Under the pieces are notes generated by a model. It had not been told where the DNA came from. It made no database searches and saw only the letters and a program-made list of their open reading frames with translations. Below are positions 1-8,629 of a stretch of 64,000 nt of DNA, piece by piece. The stretch is from Catenuloplanes atrovinosus. GTDB taxonomy: Bacteria; Actinomycetota; Actinomycetes; Mycobacteriales; Micromonosporaceae. The position numbers and the translations under genes are program-made. Location: contig NZ_JAVDYB010000001.1 in assembly GCF_031458235.1 (NCBI RefSeq), positions 4,760,001-4,824,000 of the forward strand. The letters are read 5' to 3'. Every line of letters starts with the position of its first letter. Within the stretch, counting starts at the first letter, position 1.

Positions 1-875
1 TGGAGGACGATCTCGCCCTCCGGTCCGCGCGGGCGCTGGCCGCGGCGGGCAGCCCACCGGTCGAGGTGGCGTTCACCGGGCGGGACGGCGTCCTGCGCGC
101 GGCCGACGAGGCCACCGCCACCCGGGCCCGCGAGATCGTCTCCCGGGTCGAGGGTGTGCGGATCGTGCGTACCGTGGTGCCGCCCGAGGCAGAGCCGGTG
201 CGCCTGGCGGCGCCGTCACTGCGGGTCACGGTCGCGGGCGGGCGCGTCGCGCTGGCGGGCACCGTTTCCGGCGCGGCCGACCACGCGCTGCTGCGGGACG
301 CCGCGGCGGAGGGTCTCGCCGTGGTCGACGACCGGATCGCCGTCGGGCAGGTGTCGGACCGCGGGCTCGCCACGCTGCCCCCGTTCCTGGCCGCGCTACC
401 GCGCGACGCGGAGGATCTCACCGTCCGGGTGGAGAGCGGCGTGCTGACGCTGACCGGCACCGCGCGGTCCGAGGTGGAGTGGGTCGCGGTGACCGAGGGC
501 GCGCGCCGCACCGGCTTCACGGTGGTGGACGATCTCGCGGTCGCGGACCTCGGCGAGCAGCTCGCGGACGTACCGCCGCTGCTCTTCCCGTCCGGCAGCG
601 CGTGGCTGTCGCCGCAGGCGGTGCGCAATCTGTGGCGCACGGCGGGGCTGCTCGCCGCGAACCCGAGCGCGACGGTCCGGATCGAGGGTCACACCGACGC
701 GGCCGAGGCGAGCGCGCCGCTGAGCCGGGAGCGCGCGGCCGCGGTCCGGGACGTGCTCGTCTCGTTCGGCATAGCGGAGGACCGCCTGACCATCGTCGGG
801 TACGCCGACGCCCGCCCGGCCGGCACCGACGACGGGCGCGCCCGCGATCGCCGCGCCGAGCTGGCGGTCACCTGA
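1..875 (+). CDS. BON/OmpA-like cell-envelope protein, 3' part
   Basis: The reading frame is open from the left edge (first full codon at position 3), so the true start lies outside the window; about 290 residues are visible. Two BON-like repeats come first, each a short beta-alpha-beta unit (for example GGRVALAGTVSGAAD and SGVLTLTGTARSEVEW). They are followed by a C-terminal OmpA-like domain with the signature pieces IEGHTDAAEA and VGYADARP and a final DRRAEL. In the family, the Asp of the GHTD-type motif and the late Arg contact peptidoglycan. The likely role is envelope-associated, non-covalent peptidoglycan binding. No signal peptide or membrane segment is visible because the N-terminus is missing. 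The domain call is firm; the cellular role is inferred. Confidence 0.8.
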   Translation, partial: EDDLALRSARALAAAGSPPVEVAFTGRDGVLRAADEATATRAREIVSRVEGVRIVRTVVPPEAEPVRLAAPSLRVTVAGGRVALAGTVSGAADHALLRDAAAEGLAVVDDRIAVGQVSDRGLATLPPFLAALPRDAEDLTVRVESGVLTLTGTARSEVEWVAVTEGARRTGFTVVDDLAVADLGEQLADVPPLLFPSGSAWLSPQAVRNLWRTAGLLAANPSATVRIEGHTDAAEASAPLSRERAAAVRDVLVSFGIAEDRLTIVGYADARPAGTDDGRARDRRAELAVT

Positions 876-1012
876 CGCCGGCGGCCGGCCCGGGGCGGTG
901 CGAGATCCCCCGGGCCGGCCGGCAGGGGTCCAGGTCGTGGCACGCGAGCGCCGGTCGCGGTTCGGCACCGGATTCAGCGACCAACGCCATAAAATATGGG
1001 CAAAACACCACC

Positions 1013-1672
1013 ATGGGGGTACGGATCAGCGCGCGCCGCCCGGGCACCACCCGCGCCGGAACCGAACTGCCGTCGGCCGCGCAGGTTCTCGACCGCGTGT
1101 TCCACGGCCGCCCGTTGCTGGCCGTGCTGCGCGGCCTGCCGATCGACCGGACCGTCGCGCTCGCCGAGGCCGTCTGGGACACCGGTCTCGGCGTGGTGGA
1201 GGTGCCGCTGCACGCGCCCTCGTCCCGCGACGCGCTCGCGGCCGTCGCCCGGCTCGGCGCCGAACGAGGCGAGGTGGTCGGCGCCGGCGGCGTCCTCACG
1301 CCCGACCTGGTCCCGATCGCGAAGGCCGCCGGCGCCGCGTTCACGCTCGCTCCCGGCTTCGACGCGGACGTGCTGCGGGTCAGCCTGGCCGCCGGCCTGC
1401 CGCACCTGCCCGGCGCCGCCACTCCCACGGAGATCCAGCGCGCGCTCCGTACCGGCTGCCGCTGGTTCTCGATCTTCCCGGCCGCCCCGCTCGGCCCGCC
1501 GTGGGTGCGCGCGCTGCACGACGCCTTCCCGCACGTCTCCCTGATCGCCACCGGCGGCATCACTCCCGCCGACGCACCCGCCTTCCGTACCGCCGGCGCC
1601 CGGTCCCTGGGCGTCGACGCCCCTCTCCTCACCCCCGACCGCCTCCCGGATCTCGCCGCGGCACTGACCTAG
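1013..1672 (+). CDS. KDPG/KHG aldolase-family protein lacking the Schiff-base lysine
   Basis: A 219-residue TIM-barrel protein of the Eda family, which normally cleaves 2-keto-3-deoxy-6-phosphogluconate to pyruvate and glyceraldehyde-3-phosphate. Family landmarks are clear: VVEVPLHAP (usual catalytic Glu region), VGAGGVLTPDLV, and LPHLPGAATPTEI. However, the active-site strand usually written K-x-FPA reads RWFSIFPAAP, so Ser occupies the place of the Schiff-base Lys. The Thr of the usual GAGTVL is also Gly. The protein may therefore be catalytically dead for aldol cleavage or have a changed activity. The ATG at 1013 lacks a good ribosome-binding site, so a nearby alternative start is possible. 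It stands alone between unrelated genes. Family call firm; activity uncertain. Confidence 0.85.
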   Translation: MGVRISARRPGTTRAGTELPSAAQVLDRVFHGRPLLAVLRGLPIDRTVALAEAVWDTGLGVVEVPLHAPSSRDALAAVARLGAERGEVVGAGGVLTPDLVPIAKAAGAAFTLAPGFDADVLRVSLAAGLPHLPGAATPTEIQRALRTGCRWFSIFPAAPLGPPWVRALHDAFPHVSLIATGGITPADAPAFRTAGARSLGVDAPLLTPDRLPDLAAALT

Positions 1673-1758
1673 CAGACCGGACCCGGTGTGCGATTCGCCG
1701 TCCCCGGGATCCGGCAGGGTAGCGACCCCGGACAATGTTGAGACCCTTTCGTCCGGCC

Positions 1759-1788
1759 TTGATGTGACCAGGTGCCCACGCTTACGTT
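1759..1788 (+). promoter_or_regulatory. Candidate sigma-A-type promoter for the 1829-4986 operon
   Basis: A TTGATG hexamer (1759-1764) and TACGTT (1783-1788) are separated by 18 bp and lie 41 bp before the GTG at 1829. The position argues against the longer reading that would start at 1772, since that start lies inside this element. It is a motif match only. Confidence 0.4.
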
Positions 1789-1828
1789 CGTGAAAGATAA
1801 AGGTATTCGTCGATATAGGGGGCGACGC

Positions 1829-2098
1829 GTGAAACGACCATGGGATGCCGACGCGAACACATTTCTGATGCGGCGACTCGGTAAGTCACCGCAGGAGCTG
1901 GGGCTGACCGGGGGCCGGGACGACTGCCCGGACATCTGGGAGCTGGGCAACGGCGACATCGCGGTGATCGGGCGGGATGTGACCGCGGCGTTCCGGGACA
2001 GACTGCCGGACGGTGTCCGAATTGCCGCGGATGAGCGGCTTGTTATTATTCCTCGAACCATGCTGGTGGCGGCGAAGGCGGACATCCCGGATGCGTGA
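1829..2098 (+). CDS. Small conserved-looking protein paired with DUF6879-like gene
   Basis: A protein of about 89 residues that I cannot name. The start is taken at GTG 1829 because an AGGGGG ribosome-binding site lies 6-7 bases upstream and a promoter-like element sits just before it. The central segment CPDIWELGNGDIAVIGRDVT and the end ERLVIIPRTML look like a small beta-rich domain; there is no signal peptide, membrane segment or cysteine motif. Its stop overlaps the next start by 8 bases (shared ATGCGTGA), so the two products are probably translationally coupled. Its use of rarer, AT-ending codons near the 5' end is higher than in its neighbours. A regulatory or adaptor role beside the downstream NTPase is inference from position only. 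Confidence 0.7.
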   Translation: MKRPWDADANTFLMRRLGKSPQELGLTGGRDDCPDIWELGNGDIAVIGRDVTAAFRDRLPDGVRIAADERLVIIPRTMLVAAKADIPDA

Positions 2099-2708
2099 GG
2101 TGCTCGATCGTTCTGCCGGAGTCAGATTGAGCGCGGATGAATACCGCGCCGATTTCCGAGAACGATTCTGGCAATCCCACGAATACGATTTTTGGAAGCT
2201 GGAACGGCGGCAGACGTTCGCCGAGCCCGGTGACGAGAGCTGGGTGGCCTTCTCCCACGGCGACTGGGAGACGGCGCTGCGCCTGATCGCGGCGCGGCGA
2301 CCGCAGTACGAGAGCGACGCACGGCGCATGGCCGAGTTGGGCTTCGCTTCGTACCGGGTGCGTGTGGTCGAGGCGCCGCTCACACCGTACCTGCAATGGG
2401 AATTGCGGCTCTTGCGGCTGATGGGAGCGACGTCCGACCGGGTGCGTGTGCTCGACGCCGCCCGGGTCGGGCTCCACGAGGCCTCGGGCCCGCTGCCGGA
2501 AGTGGTGACGCTGGGCGCGGACGTCACCTACGAGGTGCTCTACGACGACGCCGGCCTCGCCGACGGCGCGATCCGGCACACCGGCGCCGCGCTCACCGCG
2601 GCGTGCCGGCAGTTCATCGCGCGGCTCTACGAGTCCGGTGAGGACGTGGTGGCGTACGTCGACCGCGAGGTCGCGGCGCTACCCCCACCGGTCCCGCCGC
2701 GCGGATAG
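2091..2708 (+). CDS. DUF6879-like protein
   Basis: 205 residues, starting at an ATG that overlaps the upstream stop. The motif YDFWKLERRQTFAEPG, then WVAFSHGDW and FASYRVRVVEAPLTPYLQW, match the layout I associate with actinobacterial DUF6879 proteins (a W-K-L-E strand, then a stretch ending in VRVVE-PLTPY). These proteins have no settled biochemical function and are usually found beside HTH/DUF397 or signalling genes in actinomycetes. The product is soluble, with no transmembrane segment. Four bases separate its stop from the NB-ARC/TPR gene, so all three genes should form one transcript. Family assignment is by pattern memory, not search; the role as sensor or adaptor of the following NTPase is inference. 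Confidence 0.65.
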   Translation: MREVLDRSAGVRLSADEYRADFRERFWQSHEYDFWKLERRQTFAEPGDESWVAFSHGDWETALRLIAARRPQYESDARRMAELGFASYRVRVVEAPLTPYLQWELRLLRLMGATSDRVRVLDAARVGLHEASGPLPEVVTLGADVTYEVLYDDAGLADGAIRHTGAALTAACRQFIARLYESGEDVVAYVDREVAALPPPVPPRG

Positions 2709-2712
2709 GCGC

Positions 2713-4986
2713 ATGCCCGGCGACGACCCGGGGCGGCCGCCCCGGCAACTCCCGGCCGACGTGCGCGGCTTCGTCAACCGCGAGGCCGAACTGCGGGCGC
2801 TGGACGCGATCCTCGGCGACTCCGGCGCGACGCCACCGCTCGCGGGCGTGCACGTGCTCGCCGGCACCGCGGGCGTCGGCAAGACGTCGCTGGCCGTGCA
2901 CTGGGCGCACCGGGTCCGCGAGCACTTCCCGGACGGCCAGCTCTGCATCAACCTCCGCGGGTACGACCCGGGGCCACCGCTGCGGCCGGCGGACGTGCTC
3001 GACCGCTTCCTCCGCGCGCTCGACGTGCCCGCCGCCGCGGTCCCGGCCGATCCGGAGGACCGGGCCGCGCTCTACCGGTCGATGCTCGCGGACCGGCGCA
3101 TGCTGATCCTGCTCGACAACGCGTCGAGCACCCGGCAGGTTCGGCCGCTGCTGCCCGGCGCGCCGCGCTGCCTCGTGATCGTCACCAGCCGCAGCCGGCT
3201 GTCCGGGCTCGTCGCCCGGGACGGCGCCCGGCGGTTGACCGTCGACCTGCTGCCCGAGCCGGACGCCGTCTCGTTGCTGCGCACGCTCACCGCCGGCTAC
3301 CGGTTGGACGACGACAGCCCGGACTACGCGGAACTGGCACGGCTGTGCGCCCGGCTGCCCCTGGCGCTGCGCATCGCCGCCGAGCGCGCGGCGAGCCGTC
3401 CCCACATGCCGCTCGCCGACCTGATCCGGGACCTTCGCGACGAGTCGGCCCTGTGGGACGCGCTCACCGCGGAGGACCAGGACGAGGCGGACGCCGTGCG
3501 TACCGTGTTCGCCTGGTCCTATCGGGCGCTCGACGAGGGGGCCGCCCGCCTCTTCCGGCTGCTCGGCCTGCACCCCGGCGCGGAGTTCGGCCCGGAGGCC
3601 GCGGCCGCGCTCGCCGGCGTTCCGATCACCACGGCCCGGCAGCGGCTCGACCTGCTCGTCGGCGCCCACCTGATCGAGCAGACCGAGGCCGACCGGTACC
3701 AGTTCCACGATCTGCTCCGGGCGTACGCGGCCGACCAGTGCCAGGAGGAGCCGCCCGCCGAGCGGGACGCCGCGCTCCGCCGCGTCCTCGAGTGGTATCT
3801 GCACACGGTGGACGCCGCCGAGCGACTCGCCGGCGGCCTCGACCTTCGCGTGCCGCTGGATCGGCCCGCCGAGCCGGTGCCGGCACCTCCGTTCGGTGAT
3901 CGGAGCGCGGCGGTCCGCTGGGAGCGCCGGGAGCGAGGCACCCTGCTCGCCGCCGTCCGCGCGGCGGCCGGCGACCCTCGCACCTACGACCTGGCCTGGC
4001 TCCTCGCCGCCGTCCTGCGCGGCTTCCACATGCGGGAGAACGTGCTGGAGGACTGGTTCGCCGCCGCCACGCTCGGGCTGCACGCGGCCACCGCGCTCGG
4101 CGACCGGCGTGCCGAGGCCGAACTCTACGACAGCCTCGGGGTCGCGCACGTCCACGCGCACCGGCTGCACGACGCGCTCGCCTGTCACACCAAGGCGCTG
4201 TCCCGCCGCCGGGACCTCGGCGACCGTCTCGCCCACGCGGTGTCGCTGAACGCGCTCGGCCTGACCGCGCTGCGCGCGCGCCAGCTCGACGCCGCGGTCG
4301 CGCACTTCGCGGACGGCATCGAGATCTTCGGCTCGCTCGGGGAGCGCGTCTGGGAGGCGACCGCGCGCGCCAACCTCGGCACCGCCCAGTACGAGCTGGG
4401 AACGCTCGACGACGCCGACGCGTCGGTGCGGCAGGCGCTGGACACGCTCCGGGCGGCCGGGGACGCGCAGGGCGAGGGCAACGCGCTGCGGCTGCTCAGC
4501 GCGATCCACCGGGCGCAGGGCCGGATCGACGACGCGCTCACCGCGGGCCTGGCCGCGGTGAACCTGGCGGCGGCCCACGGCAACGCGCACTGGCAGGGGT
4601 ACTGGCTGATCGAACTCGGCGCCGCGCAGGCCGCGGCCGGGGAGCACGGTGACGCGCTCGGCTCGTACCAGCACGCCGCGACGCTGCACCGGCGGGCCGG
4701 AGACCGCGGGCGGGAGGGGATCGCGCTGATCGGGGCCGCGGACACGTACCACCTGATGGGGCGGTACGGCGACGCGATCCGGATGTACCGTGGCGCGCTG
4801 GCCGTGCTGCGCACCACCGGGGACGCCTGGCAGCTGGCCCGCGCGCTGGACGGCCTCGCCACCGCGCTCGACGCGACGGGTGAGCCGGAACGGGCGGGCA
4901 CCGCCCGGCGCCAGGCGCTCGATCACCTCGCGGCGTTCACCGATCCCGAGGCGCGACGGCGACGCGACCGGATCAGTGGGCGCTGA
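2713..4986 (+). CDS. NB-ARC (AP-ATPase/STAND) protein with TPR repeats
   Basis: A 757-residue STAND NTPase. The Walker A motif GTAGVGKTS is near residues 51-59, the Walker B-like strand RMLILLDNA near residue 130, and an ARLPLALRIAAE (GLPL-type) element follows. A winged-helix segment around residues 260-340 leads to tetratricopeptide repeats from about residue 440 to the end, for example AELYDSLGVAHVHAHR and AVSLNALGLTALRARQ. It resembles the AfsR/SARP central and C-terminal regions but has no N-terminal DNA-binding domain, so a partner must supply the output. Such proteins act as nucleotide-switched scaffolds in signalling or biological conflict. The last 14 bases overlap the convergent AraC gene. 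The domain call is strong; the trigger and output are unknown. Confidence 0.9.
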   Translation: MPGDDPGRPPRQLPADVRGFVNREAELRALDAILGDSGATPPLAGVHVLAGTAGVGKTSLAVHWAHRVREHFPDGQLCINLRGYDPGPPLRPADVLDRFLRALDVPAAAVPADPEDRAALYRSMLADRRMLILLDNASSTRQVRPLLPGAPRCLVIVTSRSRLSGLVARDGARRLTVDLLPEPDAVSLLRTLTAGYRLDDDSPDYAELARLCARLPLALRIAAERAASRPHMPLADLIRDLRDESALWDALTAEDQDEADAVRTVFAWSYRALDEGAARLFRLLGLHPGAEFGPEAAAALAGVPITTARQRLDLLVGAHLIEQTEADRYQFHDLLRAYAADQCQEEPPAERDAALRRVLEWYLHTVDAAERLAGGLDLRVPLDRPAEPVPAPPFGDRSAAVRWERRERGTLLAAVRAAAGDPRTYDLAWLLAAVLRGFHMRENVLEDWFAAATLGLHAATALGDRRAEAELYDSLGVAHVHAHRLHDALACHTKALSRRRDLGDRLAHAVSLNALGLTALRARQLDAAVAHFADGIEIFGSLGERVWEATARANLGTAQYELGTLDDADASVRQALDTLRAAGDAQGEGNALRLLSAIHRAQGRIDDALTAGLAAVNLAAAHGNAHWQGYWLIELGAAQAAAGEHGDALGSYQHAATLHRRAGDRGREGIALIGAADTYHLMGRYGDAIRMYRGALAVLRTTGDAWQLARALDGLATALDATGEPERAGTARRQALDHLAAFTDPEARRRRDRISGR

Positions 4987-5893
4987 GGTCGCGGGCGTAC
5001 CGGGCCGGGGTCTGGCCGTAGTGGCGGCGGAAGGCGCGGATGAAGTGGCTGCTGTCGGAGAAGTGCCAGCGCGCCGCGATCGCGGAGACCGGCAGGGGGT
5101 GGGGGGCGGTGAGCGCGGCGCGGGCGGCCTCGAGCCGGCGCCGGCGGATGTAGGCGGAGACGGGCTCGCCGGTGGTGGCGAAGGCGCGGTGCAGGGTGCG
5201 GACGGAGACGTGCAGGTGGCGGGCGAGCAGGGCTGGGGTGAGGGCCGCGTCAGTGAGGTGCCGGTCGGCGAGGTCGCGGGCGGCGCGGGCGAGCGCGGGG
5301 CTCAGCGCGGGCTCGGTGCCGTCGACGTAGCGGTGCAGGACGCCGCGCATCAGTTCGACGGTGGCGTTGCGGGCGGCGTCGACGCCGGCGTCGGTGAGGT
5401 GGTCGATGGTGTCGTGCAGCAGGCTGGTGTGGGCCAGCAGCAGGCGCACCTCGGGGGTGCCGGCGGAGCCGGTGACGGGCGCGTCCGCCGGGAGCGGCGC
5501 GATCGCGCCGGGAGCGAGGCCGACGGTACGGGTGGAGGTGCCCGGGTCGACGTCGAATCCGGTCATGCCGGTGGAGCGGCCGAGCAGGAACCGGCCGGCC
5601 GGGACCGGGACGGTGGCGCGGTCGTGCTGGAACGTCCAGGTGCCCCGGCGGACCAGGTGCAGCCGCAACTCGCCGCCGCCGGGGGTGCCGGAGGCCCGTA
5701 CCCGCGTGGTGGTGTGAAAGTCCATCACGGCCACGTCCCGGGCGCGGGAGGACCGGCTGCGCACCCGGGCCCCGCCGGTGGTGTCCTGGGTGAACGTGGG
5801 CAGCGGCAGGCCGATCTCCCGTTGCCAGCCGTCCAACGCGCCGTCGTCGAGCCGGGCGGTGTCCAGCCGGAGGGTGCCGCGCGATGCGCTCAT
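4973..5893 (-). CDS. AraC-family transcriptional regulator
   Basis: 306 residues, ATG at 5893. The C-terminal 100 residues form the double helix-turn-helix of AraC regulators: LARHLHVSVRTLHRAF is the first motif, and AARWHFSDSSHFIRAFRRHY followed by TPARY the second. The N-terminal 200 residues are a cupin-like sensing region (AraC_binding_2 type, with RAWD-like beta strands and a GRFLLGRS stretch). It is divergent from the sugar-isomerase gene, with 88 bp between the two starts, and probably controls it and/or itself. The 3' end overlaps the NB-ARC gene by 14 bases tail to tail. The effector is unknown; neighbouring carbohydrate genes suggest a sugar-derived signal. Confidence 0.9.
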   Translation of the reverse strand: MSASRGTLRLDTARLDDGALDGWQREIGLPLPTFTQDTTGGARVRSRSSRARDVAVMDFHTTTRVRASGTPGGGELRLHLVRRGTWTFQHDRATVPVPAGRFLLGRSTGMTGFDVDPGTSTRTVGLAPGAIAPLPADAPVTGSAGTPEVRLLLAHTSLLHDTIDHLTDAGVDAARNATVELMRGVLHRYVDGTEPALSPALARAARDLADRHLTDAALTPALLARHLHVSVRTLHRAFATTGEPVSAYIRRRRLEAARAALTAPHPLPVSAIAARWHFSDSSHFIRAFRRHYGQTPARYARDLSAH

Positions 5894-5981
5894 CGCCCCA
5901 TCAAACACCTGTCGCGCAGGTTCCATCGAGTGGCGTGCGGGTGCAACGCGGGGTACGCGGCGCGCCTCTACGGTGGCCGCC

Positions 5982-6788
5982 ATGGAACTGATGTTCACCA
6001 ACCTGCAGCTGACCGGCACGCTGCCGCCGGAACCGCCGCGGTACGCGTTCGCGGAGCGGGTGGCGGCCGTGGCCGAGGCGGGCGCGACCGGGATCGGCGT
6101 CACCGCGGCGGAGCTGGACGGCATCCCGGACGGCGCGACGCACCAGCTGCTGGACGGCCACGGCGTACGGATCGTGGAGCTGGAGGCGATGTTCGGCTGG
6201 TTCGACGGCGACACCGCGCCGGAGGAGGCGCTGTTCCGGCTCGCGGAGACATACCGGGTGCCGCGTATCAAGACCGCGGTGCTGCTGATTCCGCCGGCCG
6301 GGGCGCCGGACCCGGACGTGCTGGCCGAGCGGTTCGCTGGCCTGTGCGACCGGGCGGCGGCGCACGGTACGGCGGTGGCGCTGGAGCCGGTCGTGGTGCT
6401 GCCCGGCTTCGGCCACGCGGCCGCGCACGACCTGATCCGCACGGTCGACCGGCCGAACGCGGGCCTGATGTTCGACGCCTGGCACGTGTTCCGCGACCCG
6501 TCCGGGCCGTCCGTGGCGGAGACGGTGGCGGCCCGGCACGTCGCGGGCCTGGAGCTGACCGACGGCCTGGCGACGCCGGGCCCGGACCTGATGGACGACT
6601 GCGTCAACCGGCGGATGCTGCCCGGCGACGGCGAGTTCGACCTGGCGGGCCTGCTGCGCACGCTGCGGGCGACCGGCGCGGAGGTGCCGCTGTCGGTGGA
6701 GGTGCTCTCCGCGGAGCTGCGCGAGCTGACCCCGCGGGAGCACGCGGCGCGCGTGGTGGCCGCGGTCACGAAGGTGCTGGAGGCCTGA
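5982..6788 (+). CDS. Sugar phosphate isomerase/epimerase (xylose isomerase-like TIM barrel)
   Basis: 268 residues, ATG at 5982. It has the AP endonuclease 2/xylose-isomerase-like barrel: acid metal-binding positions occur along strands as VELEAMFGWFDGD, TAVALEPVVVLPGFG, NAGLMFDAWHVFRDP and a terminal PLSVEVLS. These correspond to the Glu/Asp/His metal set of the IolE/IolI/Hyi group, which isomerise or epimerise keto-sugars, inososes or hydroxypyruvate. There is no signal peptide, so it is cytosolic. It is divergent from the AraC regulator, and its end overlaps the convergent heparinase gene by 23 bases. The exact substrate cannot be read from the sequence. Confidence 0.85.
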   Translation: MELMFTNLQLTGTLPPEPPRYAFAERVAAVAEAGATGIGVTAAELDGIPDGATHQLLDGHGVRIVELEAMFGWFDGDTAPEEALFRLAETYRVPRIKTAVLLIPPAGAPDPDVLAERFAGLCDRAAAHGTAVALEPVVVLPGFGHAAAHDLIRTVDRPNAGLMFDAWHVFRDPSGPSVAETVAARHVAGLELTDGLATPGPDLMDDCVNRRMLPGDGEFDLAGLLRTLRATGAEVPLSVEVLSAELRELTPREHAARVVAAVTKVLEA

Positions 6789-8568
6789 ACCGGACGGTGA
6801 CCTCACCGGTGGCGGCCGGCGAGGTCACCTCCAGCGTCATCAGCACCAGGCGGTCGCCCCAGACCGCGCGCAGCCTCGGATCGGTCAGCGCGATCTCTTC
6901 CGTGCGCGGCCGCACGTGGTCCGGCAGCGCGATGCGTACCGCCGGGGGCTCGTCCCGGAGGAGCAGTCGCAGCCGGATCCGCTGCGGCGGATGGTCGAGG
7001 CGCCAGGCGTCGGTGAGCGTGATCAGATCGTCGGCGACGGTGAACGTCCTGCGCAGCGAGACGATGCCGGCCTCCGCGGGATACGCGCCGGCCAGGTCCA
7101 TGGTGAGCACCGTCCCGTCCAGTGAGACGTCCCGGGCCGCGAACGCCGGGCCGGGCGCCTGCTCGTAGCCGTCGATCTCCGGGACGCTGTGGAACGCGGA
7201 GCGGGTGAACCAGGCGCGGTAGCGGCCGGGGCCGAAGCTGTCCCGGTCGTAGACGCCGGCGCCCGCGTCGACCACCACCGGCTCGCCGCGCACGGCCAGC
7301 ACGAAGCCGCCGACGTCGTTGTGGTTGTGCGGCTCGTCGTTGTGGCCGGCCTTGGCGATCAGGTGCAGCGCGCCGCCGCGCAGCGACGCCACCTGGGTCC
7401 GGGGCAGCCACTGCACCGGCGGCTCGGGGAACGCCCGGGGTGCGGCGTCGCGCCAGACCGGGTCGGTGAGCGCCGCGATCGCGCGTCCCATCGGGCTGGG
7501 CAGCGTGGTCAGCGGGTCGTCGCCCCGGCTGGCACGGGCGAACGCGGTGATCTCGTCGTCGCCGACCGCGCGGCCGTACCGGTGCAGCAGCGCGGGTGAC
7601 AGGTGGTCCTTCTGGGCGCGGCCGTGCGCGCGCGGCACCCGGGCGCCGCCGTCGCCGAAGCTCGCGCTCCACTCGCCGCCGAGGTGCGCGGTGAGCGGGA
7701 ACCTGGCGATCCGGTGGATCAGCGGATCGTTCCAGACCTCCGCGGGTACGCCGAGCAGCTCCAGCGCCTCGAACAGCCGCGCACCGGAGTGCCACCAGTA
7801 GGAGATGCCCTCGGGGCAGCCGCCGTCCGCGGGCACGCCGTCCAGGTAGGCGTCCAGGCTGGCCACCGCCCGCTCCACGATCGGTGCCGGATCGTCACAG
7901 GTGAGCAGCGCGACCGCGACGACGTTGTCGGTGATCCACGGGTTCCAGTTCATCGGCGCGCCGAACCAGTGGTACGCGTCGGCGTGCAGCCGGTACGGGT
8001 CGAGCACCCGGCGCCGGATCTCGGCCGTGATCCGCTCGCGGACGCCGGGGACCGTGGCCAGCAGGTCCGCGTGCAGGTGCACCAGCCAGGCGAGCGTGGC
8101 CGCGGTCTCGGCCGCGAACAGGTCCAGGTACGGGTGCGCGGGGTCGGGCACCACCCGGTCCGGGCCGGTGGCCGTGTCGTCGTGGGCGGGCAGGCACCAG
8201 GTGGTCTCCTCGGCCAGCAGCCAGACGCCGTCCAGCACCTCGTCGGCGTACCGGGCCCGGTCGCCGGTGAGGGCGAGCGCGAGCGCGGCGGCGTGCAGCC
8301 GGTGGCGGCGGGCGAAGTACGGGTCCTCCCAGGCGACGCGGCTGCCGTCGCGCAGGTAGGCGCGCCATCGCGTCAGCGTGGGTTGCGGCCAGGGCGTTCC
8401 GGCCGTCTCGTCCGCGATCGCGACGATGGCCGCCTTCGTCTCTTCTGGCACGCCGGCGAACGCGGCGTGATCGATCGTGGCGCGCGGCGCGAGCCGGCCG
8501 GCGCGCAGCGCGGTGCTCAGCAGGCGCGGCCGGTGCGCGGTCCGATCGGTTCCGGGGACGGGGTGCAT
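6766..8568 (-). CDS. Heparinase II/III-family polysaccharide lyase
   Basis: About 600 residues; ATG at 8568 is preferred, although a GTG at 8586 in the same frame is possible and neither has a strong ribosome-binding site. The N-terminal 330 residues form the alpha/alpha toroid (NWNPWITDNVVAVALL, PEGISYWWHSGARLFEAL). The C-terminal beta-sandwich carries the heparinase II/III catalytic element GHNDEPHNHNDVGGFVLAV, then VVDAGAGVYDRDSF and AFHSVPEIDGY. These proteins cleave uronic-acid-containing polysaccharides (heparin/heparan, alginate oligomers) by beta-elimination. No signal peptide is evident, so it may act on imported oligosaccharides together with the neighbouring isomerase. The substrate is inferred only at class level. 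Confidence 0.88.
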   Translation of the reverse strand: MHPVPGTDRTAHRPRLLSTALRAGRLAPRATIDHAAFAGVPEETKAAIVAIADETAGTPWPQPTLTRWRAYLRDGSRVAWEDPYFARRHRLHAAALALALTGDRARYADEVLDGVWLLAEETTWCLPAHDDTATGPDRVVPDPAHPYLDLFAAETAATLAWLVHLHADLLATVPGVRERITAEIRRRVLDPYRLHADAYHWFGAPMNWNPWITDNVVAVALLTCDDPAPIVERAVASLDAYLDGVPADGGCPEGISYWWHSGARLFEALELLGVPAEVWNDPLIHRIARFPLTAHLGGEWSASFGDGGARVPRAHGRAQKDHLSPALLHRYGRAVGDDEITAFARASRGDDPLTTLPSPMGRAIAALTDPVWRDAAPRAFPEPPVQWLPRTQVASLRGGALHLIAKAGHNDEPHNHNDVGGFVLAVRGEPVVVDAGAGVYDRDSFGPGRYRAWFTRSAFHSVPEIDGYEQAPGPAFAARDVSLDGTVLTMDLAGAYPAEAGIVSLRRTFTVADDLITLTDAWRLDHPPQRIRLRLLLRDEPPAVRIALPDHVRPRTEEIALTDPRLRAVWGDRLVLMTLEVTSPAATGEVTVRFRPPAPS

Positions 8569-8629
8569 GGCGGCCGAAGCTAGCACCGGCCGGTCCCGGA
8601 CACGATCGATCGTTCACAGCCGAACACGA

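Noticed and set aside
1728-1756. Inverted repeat CCGGAC/GTCCGG as an aldolase terminator
   Set aside because: Only a 6-bp stem with a 17-base loop; too weak to call.
2614-4926. 770-codon minus-strand frame
   Set aside because: Shadow of the NB-ARC/TPR gene; composition typical of GC-rich antisense frames and no motif.
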